From Ktedonobacterales bacterium (GTDB lineage Bacteria; Chloroflexota; Ktedonobacteria; Ktedonobacterales; JADMIN01): DNA of 12,380 nucleotides. Below are positions 6,219 to 12,379 of this stretch, in pieces (the first letter of the stretch is position 1; each line of letters begins with the position of its first letter). The notes below the pieces were generated by a model. The model was given only the letters and a program-made list of their open reading frames with translations, had not been told where the DNA came from and did no database searches. Location of the stretch: NCBI GenBank assembly GCA_015478575.1, contig JADMIN010000024.1:1-12380 (forward strand). The letters are read 5' to 3'. A program made the translations under genes and the position numbers.

Positions 6219-7469
6219 TTAGGTCTCCCCCAGCGGCACACGCACCTCTACGCGCCAGCCGTGGGCGGCGTCAGGCCCCGCCTGGGCGGTGCCGCCGAGC
6301 AACGCGATACGCTCACCCATGCCCAGCAGCCCGAAGCCGGGCGCGTGGCCATCCGCCGATGAATCCGCGCCCTTGCCGTTATCGAGCACGGTCAACTCCA
6401 CCGCGCGCTCATCCGCCCGCACGCGCACCAGCACCTTGGTGGCGTCGGCGTGCTTGCGCGTGTTGGTCAGCGCCTCTTGGGCGCAGCGATAGAGCGCCAG
6501 CCGCGGCGGGGGCGCCAGCGACCCCACGGCTCCCTCGACATCCAGCGCGACCGCGACCGCTGGCGCCGCCGCCTGGAACTCCGCGACGAGGCGAGCCAGC
6601 GCGTCATCCAGCGAGGCGCTGGTGGGGTCCACGGGGCGCAGCGCCGCCACCGACCGGCGCACTTCGGCGAGGCACTCCGAGGCCATGCGCCGCGCCTCCA
6701 CCAGTTCCGCGCGCAGCCCCGCGTCGCCGCGCGCCTCCAGCTTGATGGCGGTCTCGAGCCGCACCGCCACGACGGTGAGATAGTGGCCGAGGGTATCGTG
6801 AATCTCGCGCGCCATACGGTTGCGCTCGCGGGTGATGGCCAACTCCTCCACCTGGTCAGTGTAGGCGCGCAGTTGGGCGTGCGCCTCTTCGACCTGCGCG
6901 ACTAACGCCTCGGCCCTGGCCCGCTGCTCGTGCTGCTGGCGCATGACGATGGTGAAGAGGTAGGTGAAGAGGAAGGCTGGCACTAACTGGATCTGGTTGA
7001 GCAGCAGCGCTTTCGAGCTAAAGGTGCCACCGGCCAGCGTGAGCAGGCCCACCATGCTGAGATAGAGGACGACGCTGAAGGGCAGCGCTTGGCGCGGAGG
7101 ATAGATCATAGTCAGCACCGAGACGGTGATCACCGGGAGCAGCCAATCCAAGCCGAGGCCGAGCCAGATGCTGGCGGCGGTGCCCAGCGCGAGCGCCATC
7201 ATCGTCAGCGCGATCAGCAGATTCGCGCGCGCGCTGGTCTCCGCCGTGCAGAGGTGATAGAAGAGCCAGAGCCAGCCTAGATTGGTAACGGTCAGCAGCG
7301 CAAAGCCCGGCACGGCCAGCGACTGCGCGGTCAGCACCGCCAGCAGATAGCCGATGCCGACGGTGAGATACGCGACGAGTTGGAGGCGGTCGCTGGGATA
7401 CCATGCCAGGGACGCGGCCCGCGCCGTCTTGGCGGGCGGAAGGAGGTGTGCCGTGTCGGTGGTGTTCAT
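6219..7469 (-). CDS. Membrane histidine kinase, HisKA_3/DesK-NarX type
   Basis: This 416-residue inner-membrane sensor kinase phosphorylates the adjacent NarL-type regulator. The N-terminal half has about five to six hydrophobic segments between residues 30 and 176 and no large extracellular domain, resembling DesK-like sensors that respond to membrane or intramembrane cues. A helical linker rich in Gln/Arg/Glu (about 177-215) joins the HisKA_3 domain. The phosphoacceptor His224 is in AREIHDTLGH. The HATPase_c domain has the N-box QEALTNTRKHA (Asn336), the G1 box LDNGKG (about 362-367) and the G2 box GFGLLGMGER (about 378-387). ATG 7469 is chosen from protein context (MNTTDTAHLL) with a GAGG 9 bases upstream. 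The frame is open to 7634, but the added residues are Arg/Ala-rich and cross promoter-like repeats. The signal is unknown. Confidence 0.93.
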   Translation of the reverse strand: MNTTDTAHLLPPAKTARAASLAWYPSDRLQLVAYLTVGIGYLLAVLTAQSLAVPGFALLTVTNLGWLWLFYHLCTAETSARANLLIALTMMALALGTAASIWLGLGLDWLLPVITVSVLTMIYPPRQALPFSVVLYLSMVGLLTLAGGTFSSKALLLNQIQLVPAFLFTYLFTIVMRQQHEQRARAEALVAQVEEAHAQLRAYTDQVEELAITRERNRMAREIHDTLGHYLTVVAVRLETAIKLEARGDAGLRAELVEARRMASECLAEVRRSVAALRPVDPTSASLDDALARLVAEFQAAAPAVAVALDVEGAVGSLAPPPRLALYRCAQEALTNTRKHADATKVLVRVRADERAVELTVLDNGKGADSSADGHAPGFGLLGMGERIALLGGTAQAGPDAAHGWRVEVRVPLGET

Positions 7470-7544
7470 GGTCGTCGGCCTCAGGCATCTGGCGTAGCTC
7501 GGCGTCGCGGGCAAGCGTGAGGCGCACGCGACTGCGTATGCGCG

Positions 7545-7601
7545 CGCCATACCGCTTGTCTTCGCCATACCGCGCGTCTTTATTATACATGCGCGCCATA
7601 C
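7545..7601 (-). repeat. Three direct copies of GTATGGCG around the histidine-kinase promoter
   Basis: The octamer GTATGGCG occurs on the minus strand at 7552-7545, 7570-7563 and 7601-7594, with start-to-start steps of 18 and 31 bases. One copy lies just upstream of the TATAAT at 7587-7582 and two lie downstream of it. This arrangement suits cooperative binding by a regulator, possibly autoregulation by the two-component system, but the match is by repetition only. Confidence 0.4.
7582..7587 (-). promoter_or_regulatory. Candidate -10 element for the histidine kinase-regulator operon
   Basis: A perfect TATAAT on the minus strand lies in an AT-rich patch of a GC-rich region, 113 bases upstream of the kinase start. 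There is no -35 hexamer at 16-18 bp (GGCGCG) and no TGn extension, so it may require an activator. Confidence 0.4.
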
Positions 7602-7641
7602 ATACGCGCCGAGATGCCGCGCGAAGCGCCGCACTGGCTTC

Positions 7642-7659
7642 CCCCTCGCGCGCGAGGGG
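7642..7659. repeat. 18-bp perfect palindrome between divergent genes
   Basis: CCCCTCGCGCGCGAGGGG is fully self-complementary. It lies about 170 bases upstream of the kinase and 110 bases upstream of the methyltransferase. There is no T-run on either side. It is an operator candidate or a Z-DNA-prone GC tract. Confidence 0.45.
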
Positions 7660-7771
7660 CGTCCGGCGGCGTGAGGCGGCTGGCGGCCTTCTAGATTTCG
7701 GGGTATGCATCTTGCTTTTGACGCTTGACGAGAGCGGCGGGAGCGCGACCAGAGAAGGAGCGCGGCCAGTG

Positions 7772-8851
7772 ATGCGGCAGGCCAAGACGGCGGGAGCGCC
7801 GCCGCCCGCGGTGACGGAGTGGCTGCGCGCCAAGCGGCGCGCCCTCGCGCCCGCGCCGGAGGCTGTGGTGGCGTTCGAGCGTGCCATGATGGCGGGCGTA
7901 CCAGAGGCTGCCGCGCCCCTCTTCGCCAACCCCTTTACCATTGGAGACCTGGATGCCTTGGATGAGACGACTCTACGCGACGTGCTGGCGGGCGGCGCCT
8001 TCGGTGTCTCCGTGGAGGAGCTGGCGCATGGGCTGCATGGCGCGCCCGCGCGGCTGACGCGGCGCATCACCGCGGCGCTGCCCCCCAGCCAGCGCGTGCG
8101 CTTCCAGACGGCCCGGCCTCCTTGCGGAGCGGCGGCCACCACGGCCCGCCAGCACGTGCTGGACGCCTTCTTCTGGGAGCTGACCTACTGGCGTACGCCG
8201 GACCTCTATGAGGAACTGACCGCGGGCGAGGAGCCGCACCCTGGCATCTTCGCGCGCCTGGAGTCGGCGCTGCGTGGCGGTGTCGTGCTGGATGCTGGCG
8301 CGGGGGCGGGCCGCTCCACCCTTGCCTGCCTAGAGTGGGGCGCGGCGCGCGTCATCGCGGTGGAGCCATCGCCGGGACTGCGGCGCATCCTCCAGCGCAA
8401 GCTCGCGGGTCGGGAGGATGGCGCGCGGGTGGAGGTGCGCGCTGGGCGCTTCGATGCGCTGCCATTGGCGGCGGCGAGTGTGGATGTGGCGCTGGCCTGC
8501 TCGGCGTTTACGTCGCGCCCGGAGCAGGGGGGTGAGGCGGGGCTGGCCGAGCTGCGCCGCGTGACACGCCCAGGCGGCCTGATCGTGCTGATCTGGCCCT
8601 CACCAGAGGATTTCGGTTGGCTGGCGGCGCATGGCTTCCACTATGCCGCGCTGCCCATCACGCGCGGACTGGGCGTGCGCTTCCGCTCGCTGCGGAGCGC
8701 GTGGCGGTGCGCGCGGCGCTTTTACGCGCGTCGGCCCGCTGTGCGGCGGTACTTGCGCGAGCGGCGGTGCCCCGAGGTGCCCTATCGCGTGCTCGGCATC
8801 AACCCACCCCACGACTACTGCTGGCTGCGGGTGGAGCCGTTGCCTGGTTGA
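7772..8851 (+). CDS. Class I SAM-dependent methyltransferase with unassigned N-terminal region
   Basis: This 359-residue predicted cytoplasmic methyltransferase has a C-terminal Rossmann-like domain from about residue 165. Motif I is VVLDAGAGAGRS (171-182). Motif II is VIAVEPS, with Glu198 likely to bind the SAM ribose. Next come the acidic strand RFDALPLAAASVDVALA and the post-strand RRVTRPGGLIVLIW typical of Methyltransf_11-type enzymes. The first 160 residues are not a family I recognise. They include AMMAGVPEAAAPLF and HVLDAFFWELTYW, and the latter could form a substrate-binding lid. The last 90 residues are Arg-rich and end in NPPHDYCWLRVEPLPG. The substrate is unknown. AAGGAG (7755-7760) lies 11 bases before ATG 7772 and 8 bases before an in-frame GTG at 7769; either may be the true start. 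It is divergent from the histidine kinase and 262 bases upstream of the flavin monooxygenase. Confidence 0.85.
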   Translation: MRQAKTAGAPPPAVTEWLRAKRRALAPAPEAVVAFERAMMAGVPEAAAPLFANPFTIGDLDALDETTLRDVLAGGAFGVSVEELAHGLHGAPARLTRRITAALPPSQRVRFQTARPPCGAAATTARQHVLDAFFWELTYWRTPDLYEELTAGEEPHPGIFARLESALRGGVVLDAGAGAGRSTLACLEWGAARVIAVEPSPGLRRILQRKLAGREDGARVEVRAGRFDALPLAAASVDVALACSAFTSRPEQGGEAGLAELRRVTRPGGLIVLIWPSPEDFGWLAAHGFHYAALPITRGLGVRFRSLRSAWRCARRFYARRPAVRRYLRERRCPEVPYRVLGINPPHDYCWLRVEPLPG

Positions 8852-9065
8852 GAGGCCATACGCAGCCACGATGGCGCGACAGCGGATGTGTCATGGTGGC
8901 CCACGGCGCATACTCCGTGAAGACAGCGACCTGGCCGCTCCATTCGCTATCAGCCGATGCGAAATCACCAGCCGACGCGGACCGGCGGAGCCTGGCTCAC
9001 GCGAGGTCCCAGCGCTCGACCCGGTGTGTCGCCGCGCTCGGCGGTCCATCCCCAGGGTGGCGCTG

Positions 9066-9074
9066 TGCTATAAT
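9066..9074 (+). promoter_or_regulatory. Extended -10 promoter of the LLM oxidoreductase gene
   Basis: TGCTATAAT is an extended -10 with a perfect hexamer (9069-9074), 39 bases before the start codon, giving a leader of about 33 bases. The -35 region at 17 bp (CCATCC) does not match, as expected for an extended -10 promoter. A short hairpin, CGCCG-CGCT-CGGCG (9030-9043), lies just upstream. Confidence 0.65.
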
Positions 9075-9113
9075 GCCAGAAGGCTCGGTCAGGAAGCGCG
9101 ATGGGGGGAGCGA

Positions 9114-9953
9114 ATGCGATTTGGGCTGGATGTGCCGACCACGGGCGCGTATGCGGATGCCCGCCTTCTGGCGCGGCTGGCCACTGAAGCTGAAGCGGCG
9201 GGATGGGATGGCTTCTTTCTCTGGGATGTGCTCTTGGGCGGCAAGGAAGTGGCGCTCCCTGTCGTGGATCCGTGGATCGCCCTGACCGCGATTGCCCTCC
9301 AGACCATGCGCATACGCATTGGCCCGCTGGCGATGCCGTTGGCGCGTCATCGCCCATGGCTGGTGGCGCGGCGACTGGCCACGCTCGACCAGATCACACA
9401 GGGGCGGGTGAACTGCGCTGTGGGCTTGGGCTATCTCGAGCGGGATTTCGCCGCGTTTGGTGAGGAGAGCGCTCCGGCCACGCGCGCGGGGCAACTGGAT
9501 GAAGGCCTGGCGATCTTGGCGGGACTGTGGGGCGAGGAGCCGTTCTCGTTTGCCGGTGACCACTATACGCTGGATCAGGTGACGCTCGCTCCCAAACCGA
9601 TCCAGTCGCCGCGTATCCCCCTCTGGGTCGCGGGCGGCTGGCCCCACCGCGCGCCCTTCCGCCGGGCGGCGCGCTGGGATGGCATGTGCCTCAAGTCCTT
9701 TCACCAGCAGACGCGCGAGCCACTCACGCCCGCTGATGTGCGTGCCTGCCTGGCCTATGTGGCGGCACGGCGGCCAATGGGCGCCCCCTTCGCGGTGGTG
9801 GTGAGCGGCGAGACGCCCCTCGACCGCCAGCGGGGGAGCGAGCAGGTGCGCCCTTTTCAGGAGGCGGGGGCGACCTGGTGGGTAGAAGAAGGGCTTGGCT
9901 CCTCACTGGAGGAGTTCCGCGCGCGGATTCACGCGGGGCCGCCGCGGGCATAA
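9114..9953 (+). CDS. LLM-class (luciferase-like) flavin-dependent oxidoreductase
   Basis: This 279-residue protein of the bacterial luciferase-like monooxygenase superfamily has a TIM-barrel fold that binds reduced FMN or F420. The family pattern is clear: LLARLATEAEAAGWDGFFLWD (18-38), the DPWIALTAIALQTMRIRIGPLAMPLARHRPWLVARRLATLDQITQGR block from about residue 52, GLGYLERDFAAFGE (104-117), the linker PFSFAGDHYTLDQVTLAPKP (143-162) and IPLWVAGGWPHRAPFRRAARWDG (168-190). Length is at the short end of the family but complete. ATG 9114 is supported by the GGGGGAG tract three bases upstream and by the MRFGLDVP start; the longer open frame upstream is not coding. Substrate and cofactor cannot be assigned. 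It has its own promoter and no obvious partner gene, so it is probably monocistronic. The 161 bases to the convergent sigma gene contain no clear terminator. Confidence 0.92.
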   Translation: MRFGLDVPTTGAYADARLLARLATEAEAAGWDGFFLWDVLLGGKEVALPVVDPWIALTAIALQTMRIRIGPLAMPLARHRPWLVARRLATLDQITQGRVNCAVGLGYLERDFAAFGEESAPATRAGQLDEGLAILAGLWGEEPFSFAGDHYTLDQVTLAPKPIQSPRIPLWVAGGWPHRAPFRRAARWDGMCLKSFHQQTREPLTPADVRACLAYVAARRPMGAPFAVVVSGETPLDRQRGSEQVRPFQEAGATWWVEEGLGSSLEEFRARIHAGPPRA

Positions 9954-10114
9954 AGGAGGGGGCATGGCGAGCGTGCGGGTCATGGGCAGGTAGGATAGTC
10001 GCGGGCCGATCATGGGCGCCACGTCCAGAGCGCTCTAGGCTCGGCGGGCCGCGCTCCCACGGGACTTGGCCGCCTCGGCGCATCCAGTTCGGCTGCCCCA
10101 TCCAGGTAAGCGGG

Positions 10115-11050
10115 CTAATCGAGGTAATCGCGGAGGATGCGGCTGGATTGTGGGTGGCGGAGCTTGCGGATGGCGCGCTCCTCGATCTGGCGCACGCGCT
10201 CGCGGGTGACCTTGAGGATGCGGCCCACCTCTTCGAGGGTGTGGTCTTGGTCGTCGGTCAGGCCGAAGCGCAGCTCGATCACCTCGCGCTCGCGCTGCGT
10301 GAGGTTGCCCAGCACGCGGCGGATCTCCTCACGCAGGAGTTGGCGGTCGGTCTGTTCGTCCGGGTCATGGGTGTGCTCATCCTCAACGAGGTCGGCCAGC
10401 GAACTCTCTTCTTCTTCGGAGAGCGGCGCGTCGAGCGAGAAGACCTTCTCCGCCCAGACCGTTAGCTCGCTCACCCGCGCGCCGGTGATGCCCAGGCGCT
10501 CGCCGACTTGGTCTGGCGTCGGCTCTTGGCCCAGCTCCTGGTAGAGCTGGCGGGTCATGCGTTTGACGCGCATCACTTCTTCCATGATATAGACGGGCAG
10601 ACGGATGGCGCGGGTGCCTTCGAGGATGGAGCGGGTGATGGCCTGTTTGATCCACCAGGTGGCATAGGTCGAGAAGCGGAAGCCCTTGTCGGGGTCGAAT
10701 TTCGTGACGGCGCGAATCAGGCCGATGTTGCCCTCGCCGATCAGGTCTTCGAGCGCCAACCCCTGGCCGACGTAGCGCTTGGCGATGCTGACGACGAGGC
10801 GCAGGTTGGCCTCGATCAGGGAGTTGCGCGCGAGGCGGTCGTTGTGGCGCATGCGCAGGGCAAGCTCTGTCTCGCGCTGGGCGGAGAGCAAGGCAATGCG
10901 CGAAATCTCTCGTAGGTAGAGCCGCAGGCTGTCGCTCTGGGCGATACTGCTGAGATCAGCGGCTTCGACCTCGACCGCCGACTCCATGCGATGGGCGGCA
11001 CGTGCGGCCTGCTCGGCTTCGAGACTTGCGGTGTGTTCATCTGTGCTCAT
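10115..11050 (-). CDS. RpoD/SigA-family RNA polymerase sigma factor (short, no region 1.1)
   Basis: This 311-residue sigma-70-family factor directs RNA polymerase to -10/-35 promoters. Region 1.2 is at about 38-70 (SDSLRLYLREIS). Region 2 is at about 78-142, including the core-binding and -10-reading helices RLVVSIAKRYVGQGL, DLIGEGNIGLIRAV and FRFSTYATWWIKQAI. Region 3 is at about 143-225. Region 4 is at about 245-305, including the -35-reading helix VTRERVRQIEERAIRKLRHP. All match primary or group 2 factors. The N-terminus is only about 37 residues before region 1.2, so region 1.1 is missing, as in many group 2 factors and some short primary factors of Chloroflexota. ATG 11050 is chosen because it is 30 bases from a good promoter start; the Shine-Dalgarno is weak (GAGG 15 bases upstream). 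Whether it is the housekeeping or an alternative group 2 sigma cannot be settled from this window. Confidence 0.94.
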   Translation of the reverse strand: MSTDEHTASLEAEQAARAAHRMESAVEVEAADLSSIAQSDSLRLYLREISRIALLSAQRETELALRMRHNDRLARNSLIEANLRLVVSIAKRYVGQGLALEDLIGEGNIGLIRAVTKFDPDKGFRFSTYATWWIKQAITRSILEGTRAIRLPVYIMEEVMRVKRMTRQLYQELGQEPTPDQVGERLGITGARVSELTVWAEKVFSLDAPLSEEEESSLADLVEDEHTHDPDEQTDRQLLREEIRRVLGNLTQREREVIELRFGLTDDQDHTLEEVGRILKVTRERVRQIEERAIRKLRHPQSSRILRDYLD

Positions 11051-11086
11051 AATGCGCGCTCTCTTCCTCTCGCTTCCCGCGCGCGC

Positions 11087-11115
11087 AGTATAGCACCGCT
11101 CTAGGGGGGCCGCAA
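11087..11115 (-). promoter_or_regulatory. Promoter of the sigma factor gene
   Basis: On the minus strand, TTGCGG (11115-11110) and TATACT (11092-11087) are 17 bases apart, and TGC (11095-11093) provides an extended -10. The predicted start is near 11080, giving a leader of about 30 bases. The -10 nonamer TGCTATACT is identical to the candidate upstream of the APH-type kinase. Confidence 0.65.
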
Positions 11116-11171
11116 GGGGCCACGGCTCAGGTACTATGCGCCCATCAGCGCCCATTGGCCCCCTTCCGCTT

Positions 11172-11195
11172 CACGTGTCGCCTCCACGTGTCGCC
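11172..11195. repeat. Tandem 11-bp direct repeat CACGTGTCGCC, 13-bp period
   Basis: Two perfect copies (11172-11182 and 11185-11195) each contain the palindrome CACGTG. They sit about 90-115 bases upstream of the predicted sigma transcription start. Spacing of a little over one helical turn puts the two sites on nearly the same DNA face, so they may bind an activator or repressor pair. Confidence 0.4.
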
Positions 11196-11400
11196 CGCGC
11201 GCTGTCTCCTTGCCTTACTACCGCTGAATAGGCATGACCCACAGGGAGCGCACCGTCTCGTGGTGGGTCCGCAATACGTTGTCCCACGCCTCAAGAAGAT
11301 GTGGCGCGCGACGCTCATGGGGCTGGTGGCGATCCGCTTCCCACTCCGCCGGATTGCCGACCAGAGCACGCGGAGGGCCAGTGGACCGCCATGACCTGAG

Positions 11401-11428
11401 CCAGCCACAGAAAAGAGCCACTGGCTGG
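11401..11428 (-). terminator. Weak terminator candidate downstream of the DinB gene
   Basis: CCAGCCA (11401-11407) is complementary to TGGCTGG (11422-11428). On the minus strand the downstream half also offers a smaller AGCC/GGCT hairpin followed by CTTTTC. Either fold is short and the T-run is brief; the DinB stop is about 79 bases before the hairpin. Confidence 0.25.
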
Positions 11429-11506
11429 AGTGCCGGTCGTCACACGAGCTGGCGGACGGCATAGCGCACGGCATGATGCCGCACGCCCGCATACCCCAGT
11501 CCGCTC

Positions 11507-12001
11507 TCAACTCGTGAAATGCGCCTGGATCCCATGCATGCCGAGGGTGAGCGAGATCTCGCCACCGTGGTGCAAGTCGTGTTCGAGCACGTGCCAGACC
11601 ACCCAGGCGCGTGGCAACTCGACTTGCTTCCCGTCCCAGTCATCGGTGAACGTCTGGCGCATCTCGTCGGGACTCCAGCGGGCCAGACAATCGGTCATCA
11701 GGCGCCAGGTGTGGTCGAGGCCCCGCACCAACTCGTCGGCTGTTCGGGCGGGCGCGCCTGGCTCGTCCCAGCGCAGGGCCGCCTTCACGTCCGCGCCACC
11801 GTCCTCGCCCAGCACCTCGGTGAACCAGCCGGCGCGGCAGCCGACGATGTGCGTGGCAATCTCGCCGATGGTGCGCAGATGCGGCGCGGCGCGCAGCGCG
11901 AGTTGGTCGGCGGTGAGCGGGGCAAGCGTCTCTTTGAGGTGATCCTGGTACGCCTGCCACGACGTGTAGAACGTGGTGAGCGTAAAGTTGTCTTCAGCCA
12001 T
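11507..12001 (-). CDS. DinB-family (YfiT-like) metal-binding four-helix protein
   Basis: This 164-residue protein of the DinB/YfiT-like four-helix-bundle family is of typical length. Members bind a divalent metal through three histidines; some act as thiol-dependent transferases (bacillithiol or mycothiol) and many are uncharacterised. The expected pattern is present: TIGEIATHIVGCRAGWF with His51 at the end of helix 2, and WHVLEHDLHHGGEIS at 136-150 with His141 and His145 as the probable remaining ligands. ATG 12001 has AGGAG 8 bases upstream. The gene is followed by a non-coding region and preceded by three 13-bp tandem repeats in its leader. A promoter is not clear: TGCTAGAAC at 12161-12153 is a weak extended -10 candidate with no -35. 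The function beyond the family is unknown. Confidence 0.9.
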   Translation of the reverse strand: MAEDNFTLTTFYTSWQAYQDHLKETLAPLTADQLALRAAPHLRTIGEIATHIVGCRAGWFTEVLGEDGGADVKAALRWDEPGAPARTADELVRGLDHTWRLMTDCLARWSPDEMRQTFTDDWDGKQVELPRAWVVWHVLEHDLHHGGEISLTLGMHGIQAHFTS

Positions 12002-12033
12002 GTAGCCATCTCCTGTTTGGCGTGGTGGGTTCG

Positions 12034-12072
12034 TGGGATACGGCGTTGGGATGCGGCGTTGGGATGCGGCGT
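12034..12072 (+). repeat. Three tandem copies of a 13-bp repeat upstream of the DinB gene
   Basis: Units TGGGATACGGCGT (12034-12046), TGGGATGCGGCGT (12047-12059) and TGGGATGCGGCGT (12060-12072) are contiguous with one mismatch in total. They end 33 bases before the DinB start codon, so they probably lie in its mRNA leader or core promoter region. Confidence 0.85.
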
Positions 12073-12258
12073 GCGGCAGCGGATGCGCCTTTTGTGCGCC
12101 CGAAGCGCTGACGCCGGGTTGGCAACTAGCGTCGTGCTCGTAGGAAGTGCCTGTTCTAGCATGCCACGTGGGCTGGCGCGCCGTCTAGGCGGATGTCCGG
12201 GAAGCGGTGGCCTCACTGGTGGCCCAACCACCGATGGGCGGTCTGCCGAACGCCATCC

Positions 12259-12281
12259 ACAACCGCGGTTGTCCTTGTCAA
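12259..12281 (-). promoter_or_regulatory. Palindrome ACAACCGCGGTTGT adjoining a TTGACA hexamer
   Basis: The 14-bp sequence at 12259-12272 is perfectly self-complementary. Three bases beyond it, minus-strand TTGACA (12281-12276) is a perfect -35 hexamer. The position 17-19 bp downstream has no -10 match (GGATGG), so this is an operator-like site with an incomplete promoter. Confidence 0.35.
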
Positions 12282-12328
12282 TCCTCCAGGGGTAGCCCAA
12301 TTTCGGCGGGCCTTTGTCCAACACGCTC

Positions 12329-12379
12329 TTAGACCAGTCGGCTGACCTCGATCTCTTCGGGGAAGCGCATCATCTCTGC
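12329..12379 (-). CDS. C-terminal end of an unidentified minus-strand gene (partial)
   Basis: A minus-strand frame enters from the right edge and reads AEMMRFPEEIEVSRLV, then stop TAA (12331-12329). The composition and a stop followed by non-coding sequence suit the end of a real gene, but 16 residues are too few to name a family. Confidence 0.4.
   Translation of the reverse strand, partial: AEMMRFPEEIEVSRLV

Larger units (their letters stand above)
7470..7771. other. Divergent intergenic region between histidine kinase and methyltransferase
   Basis: No gene is seen. The region contains a minus-strand TATAAT (7582-7587), three copies of GTATGGCG on the minus strand (7545-7552, 7563-7570, 7594-7601) and an 18-bp perfect palindrome (7642-7659). 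Two TTGACG hexamers on the plus strand (7718-7723 and 7725-7730) have no matching -10. The methyltransferase ribosome binding site is AAGGAG at 7755-7760. Its promoter is not clear; TATGCA at 7704-7709 is a weak -10 candidate. Confidence 0.6.
11051..11506. other. 456-base region between sigma and DinB genes
   Basis: No convincing gene is present. The sigma promoter is at 11087-11115. Upstream of it are short direct repeats (GCGCCCAT at 11138-11145 and 11148-11155; CACGTGTCGCC at 11172-11182 and 11185-11195). A minus-strand 67-codon frame (11218-11421) lacks a ribosome binding site and may be a gene remnant. Near the DinB end, CCAGCCA/TGGCTGG (11401-11407 and 11422-11428) could form a weak hairpin. 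Confidence 0.6.
12002..12328. other. 327-base intergenic region upstream of the DinB gene
   Basis: No gene is seen. It contains a three-copy 13-bp tandem repeat (12034-12072), a weak minus-strand -10-like TGCTAGAAC (12153-12161), and a perfect palindrome (12259-12272) next to a minus-strand TTGACA (12276-12281). The end adjoining the partial gene has only a 5-bp hairpin without a T-run. Confidence 0.6.

Noticed and set aside
7018..8142. 374-codon minus-strand open frame overlapping the histidine kinase and methyltransferase genes
   Set aside because: It runs out of frame through two well-supported genes and has an Arg/Ala/Ser-rich product.
8852..9113. tRNA or small RNA gene between methyltransferase and LLM genes
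   Set aside because: No cloverleaf or conserved small-RNA motif could be assembled; only a 5-bp hairpin and the LLM promoter are present.
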